NCBI GenBank assembly: GCA_002868905.1
Contig: PKUA01000024.1
Location: 1 to 32,364, forward strand
Length of the DNA: 32,364 bases
Source of the DNA: Desulfuromonas sp.
GTDB lineage: Bacteria > Desulfobacterota > Desulfuromonadia > Desulfuromonadales > Geothermobacteraceae
Direction of reading: 5' to 3'
The position numbers were made by a program, and so were the translations under genes. Below are positions 31,208 through 32,364 of the stretch, one piece after another (position 1 is the first letter of the stretch; each line of letters starts with the position of its first letter). Under the pieces are notes generated by a model. It ran no database searches. It saw only the letters and a list, made by a program, of their open reading frames with translations, and was not told the origin of the DNA.

Positions 31208-32364
31208 ATGGACGAGAAAACGGATCGCGCTGAAACAACAGGGGACGACGTTTCATTTGAAGAGCTTCTAGAACAGAGCCTGGAAGGTCTTGAACAACTT
31301 GAGCCGGGTCAGGTGGTGGAAGCCACCATCCTGAACATCGGCAGCGAGTGGACCTTTCTGGATGTTCGACAAAAAGGGGAGGGGCTCCTCGACAGTCGTG
31401 AGTTGCAGAATGCCGATGGAGAAATGTCCTGCGAGGTTGGTCAGACGTTGAGCGTCTACTTCCTCGGCGGGAGAGGGGGAGAGCTCAGGTTTACCACCCG
31501 GGTCGGGGGGGAAGGGTCCGGCTCTGCTCAACTGGAACAGGCCTGGAGAGGGCAGATTCCGGTTGAAGGACGTATCGAGAAGGAGGTCAAGGGGGGTGTC
31601 GAGGTGAGGTTGACAGGTTCAACCCGGGCGTTTTGCCCATTCTCCCAGCTCGGTTTGCCGCGTCGTGACGATGGCGCCGAGGTGACAGGCAGGATGCTGA
31701 CCTTCAAAATCAGTCAGTATGGAGAGGGTGGGCGGAATATCGTTGTGTCCCATCGGCAATACTTGGAAGAGGAACGGGCCAAGCAGCGTGAAGAGTTGAA
31801 GACCCAGCTCAAAGAAGGTGATGTCGTGGGCGGAGTCATCGAATCTGTAAGAGATTTCGGCGCGTTTATTGATATTGGCGGGGTTACAGGCTTATTGCCG
31901 GTCTCCGAGGCGGCATGGGGGAGAGTCGAAGACTTAAACGATCATCTTCAGGTCGGACAGGAACTGCAGGTGGCAGTAAAATCTCTTGACTGGGAGAATG
32001 ATCGGATTTCCTTCAGTCTGCGAGACCTGAAAGCCGACCCTTGGCTCGGGCTTGAAAAACGATATCCGGTCGGTTCATCTCACCCCGGGAAAGTGAAGCG
32101 CCTGGAGAGGTTTGGTGCTTTTGTTGAGCTCGAGGAGGGGATCGAAGGTTTGCTGCACATCTCACAGCTTGGCGAGGGACGGCAGCTCAAGCATGCCAAG
32201 GATCGGCTTGCCGTGAATGAGGTCGTACAGGTCGGTATTGAGGCAATCGATTCGGACCGTCGTCGAATCTCTCTCATCAAGGGGGCCGTAGACAAGACCG
32301 AGGCTCCTGCCGGTTATTCTGACGGGGAAGGAGCCTCGCTTGGAACGCAGGGCGAATCGCTTAA
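31208..32364 (+). CDS. S1 RNA-binding domain protein (ribosomal protein S1-like), C-terminus cut off by the window
   Basis: At least 385 residues, open to the window edge. It starts at ATG 31208 behind CGGGAG. An acidic N-terminus (about 1-30) is followed by S1-type units: EPGQVVEATILNIGSEWTFL (about 33-90), a second weaker one (about 118-185), a clear third (EGDVVGGVIESVRDFGAFID, about 200-270) and a fourth (GKVKRLERFGAFVELEEGIE, LLHISQLGEG, about 285-355). The layout resembles short S1-like or Tex-type RNA-binding proteins more than full six-domain RpsA. It should bind mRNA or act at the ribosome; the exact role is unclear without the C-terminus. Confidence 0.85.
   Translation, partial: MDEKTDRAETTGDDVSFEELLEQSLEGLEQLEPGQVVEATILNIGSEWTFLDVRQKGEGLLDSRELQNADGEMSCEVGQTLSVYFLGGRGGELRFTTRVGGEGSGSAQLEQAWRGQIPVEGRIEKEVKGGVEVRLTGSTRAFCPFSQLGLPRRDDGAEVTGRMLTFKISQYGEGGRNIVVSHRQYLEEERAKQREELKTQLKEGDVVGGVIESVRDFGAFIDIGGVTGLLPVSEAAWGRVEDLNDHLQVGQELQVAVKSLDWENDRISFSLRDLKADPWLGLEKRYPVGSSHPGKVKRLERFGAFVELEEGIEGLLHISQLGEGRQLKHAKDRLAVNEVVQVGIEAIDSDRRRISLIKGAVDKTEAPAGYSDGEGASLGTQGESL

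Overview
The window looks like chromosomal DNA of a Gram-negative, probably anaerobic bacterium of the Desulfuromonadia/Geobacter type. This is an inference from gene content, not a database match: a small dicluster ferredoxin with CxxDxxC-type sites, a PxxKW cysteine-rich protein, GspA/GspB, two YadA-type autotransporters, many c-di-GMP proteins and a Lap-type adhesin. No rRNA, tRNA, CRISPR array, insertion sequence or prophage genes were seen.

Layout. 1-3300: two tandem trimeric autotransporter adhesins ending at a strong hairpin. 3605-5311 (minus): a small secreted SdrB-like protein followed by a membrane diguanylate cyclase. 5326-6117: a SlyD-type prolyl isomerase and, divergently, a ferredoxin. 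6273-9790: GspA, GspB, a CxxCxxCC protein and a LysE-type exporter, tightly packed. 9833-11254: a phosphohexomutase. 11404-12598 (minus): PxxKW protein and an unknown helical protein. 12753-18087 (minus): PilZ protein and a 1651-residue type I secreted adhesin. 18333-18971: atypical LuxR-type regulator. 19157-27769: TolC-type outer membrane protein (minus) and, divergently, type I ABC transporter, membrane fusion protein, LapG-type protease, a membrane PAS/degenerate HD-GYP protein and a single-domain receiver. 27835-32364: thiol peroxidase, an unknown protein, YbaN/DUF454 protein, NhaA antiporter and an S1-domain protein cut by the window edge.

How it fits together. The 12753-27769 block reads as a complete Lap-style 'held or released' adhesin system. 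The adhesin has an N-terminal retention module with a PAAG LapG-type site, seven cadherin-like repeats and a type I secretion C-terminus. The transporter has the cysteine-less C39-like domain typical of LapB, and the periplasmic protease carries the Cys/His/Asp set. The unusual point is the regulator. No LapD (degenerate GGDEF-EAL) is encoded here. The membrane receptor directly after lapG has a large periplasmic domain, PAS and an HD-GYP domain that has lost most metal ligands. A PilZ protein before the adhesin and a response regulator with Glu in place of the phosphoacceptor Asp suggest further c-di-GMP and transcriptional control. With two autotransporters and a diguanylate cyclase nearby, the window is strongly oriented to surface attachment.
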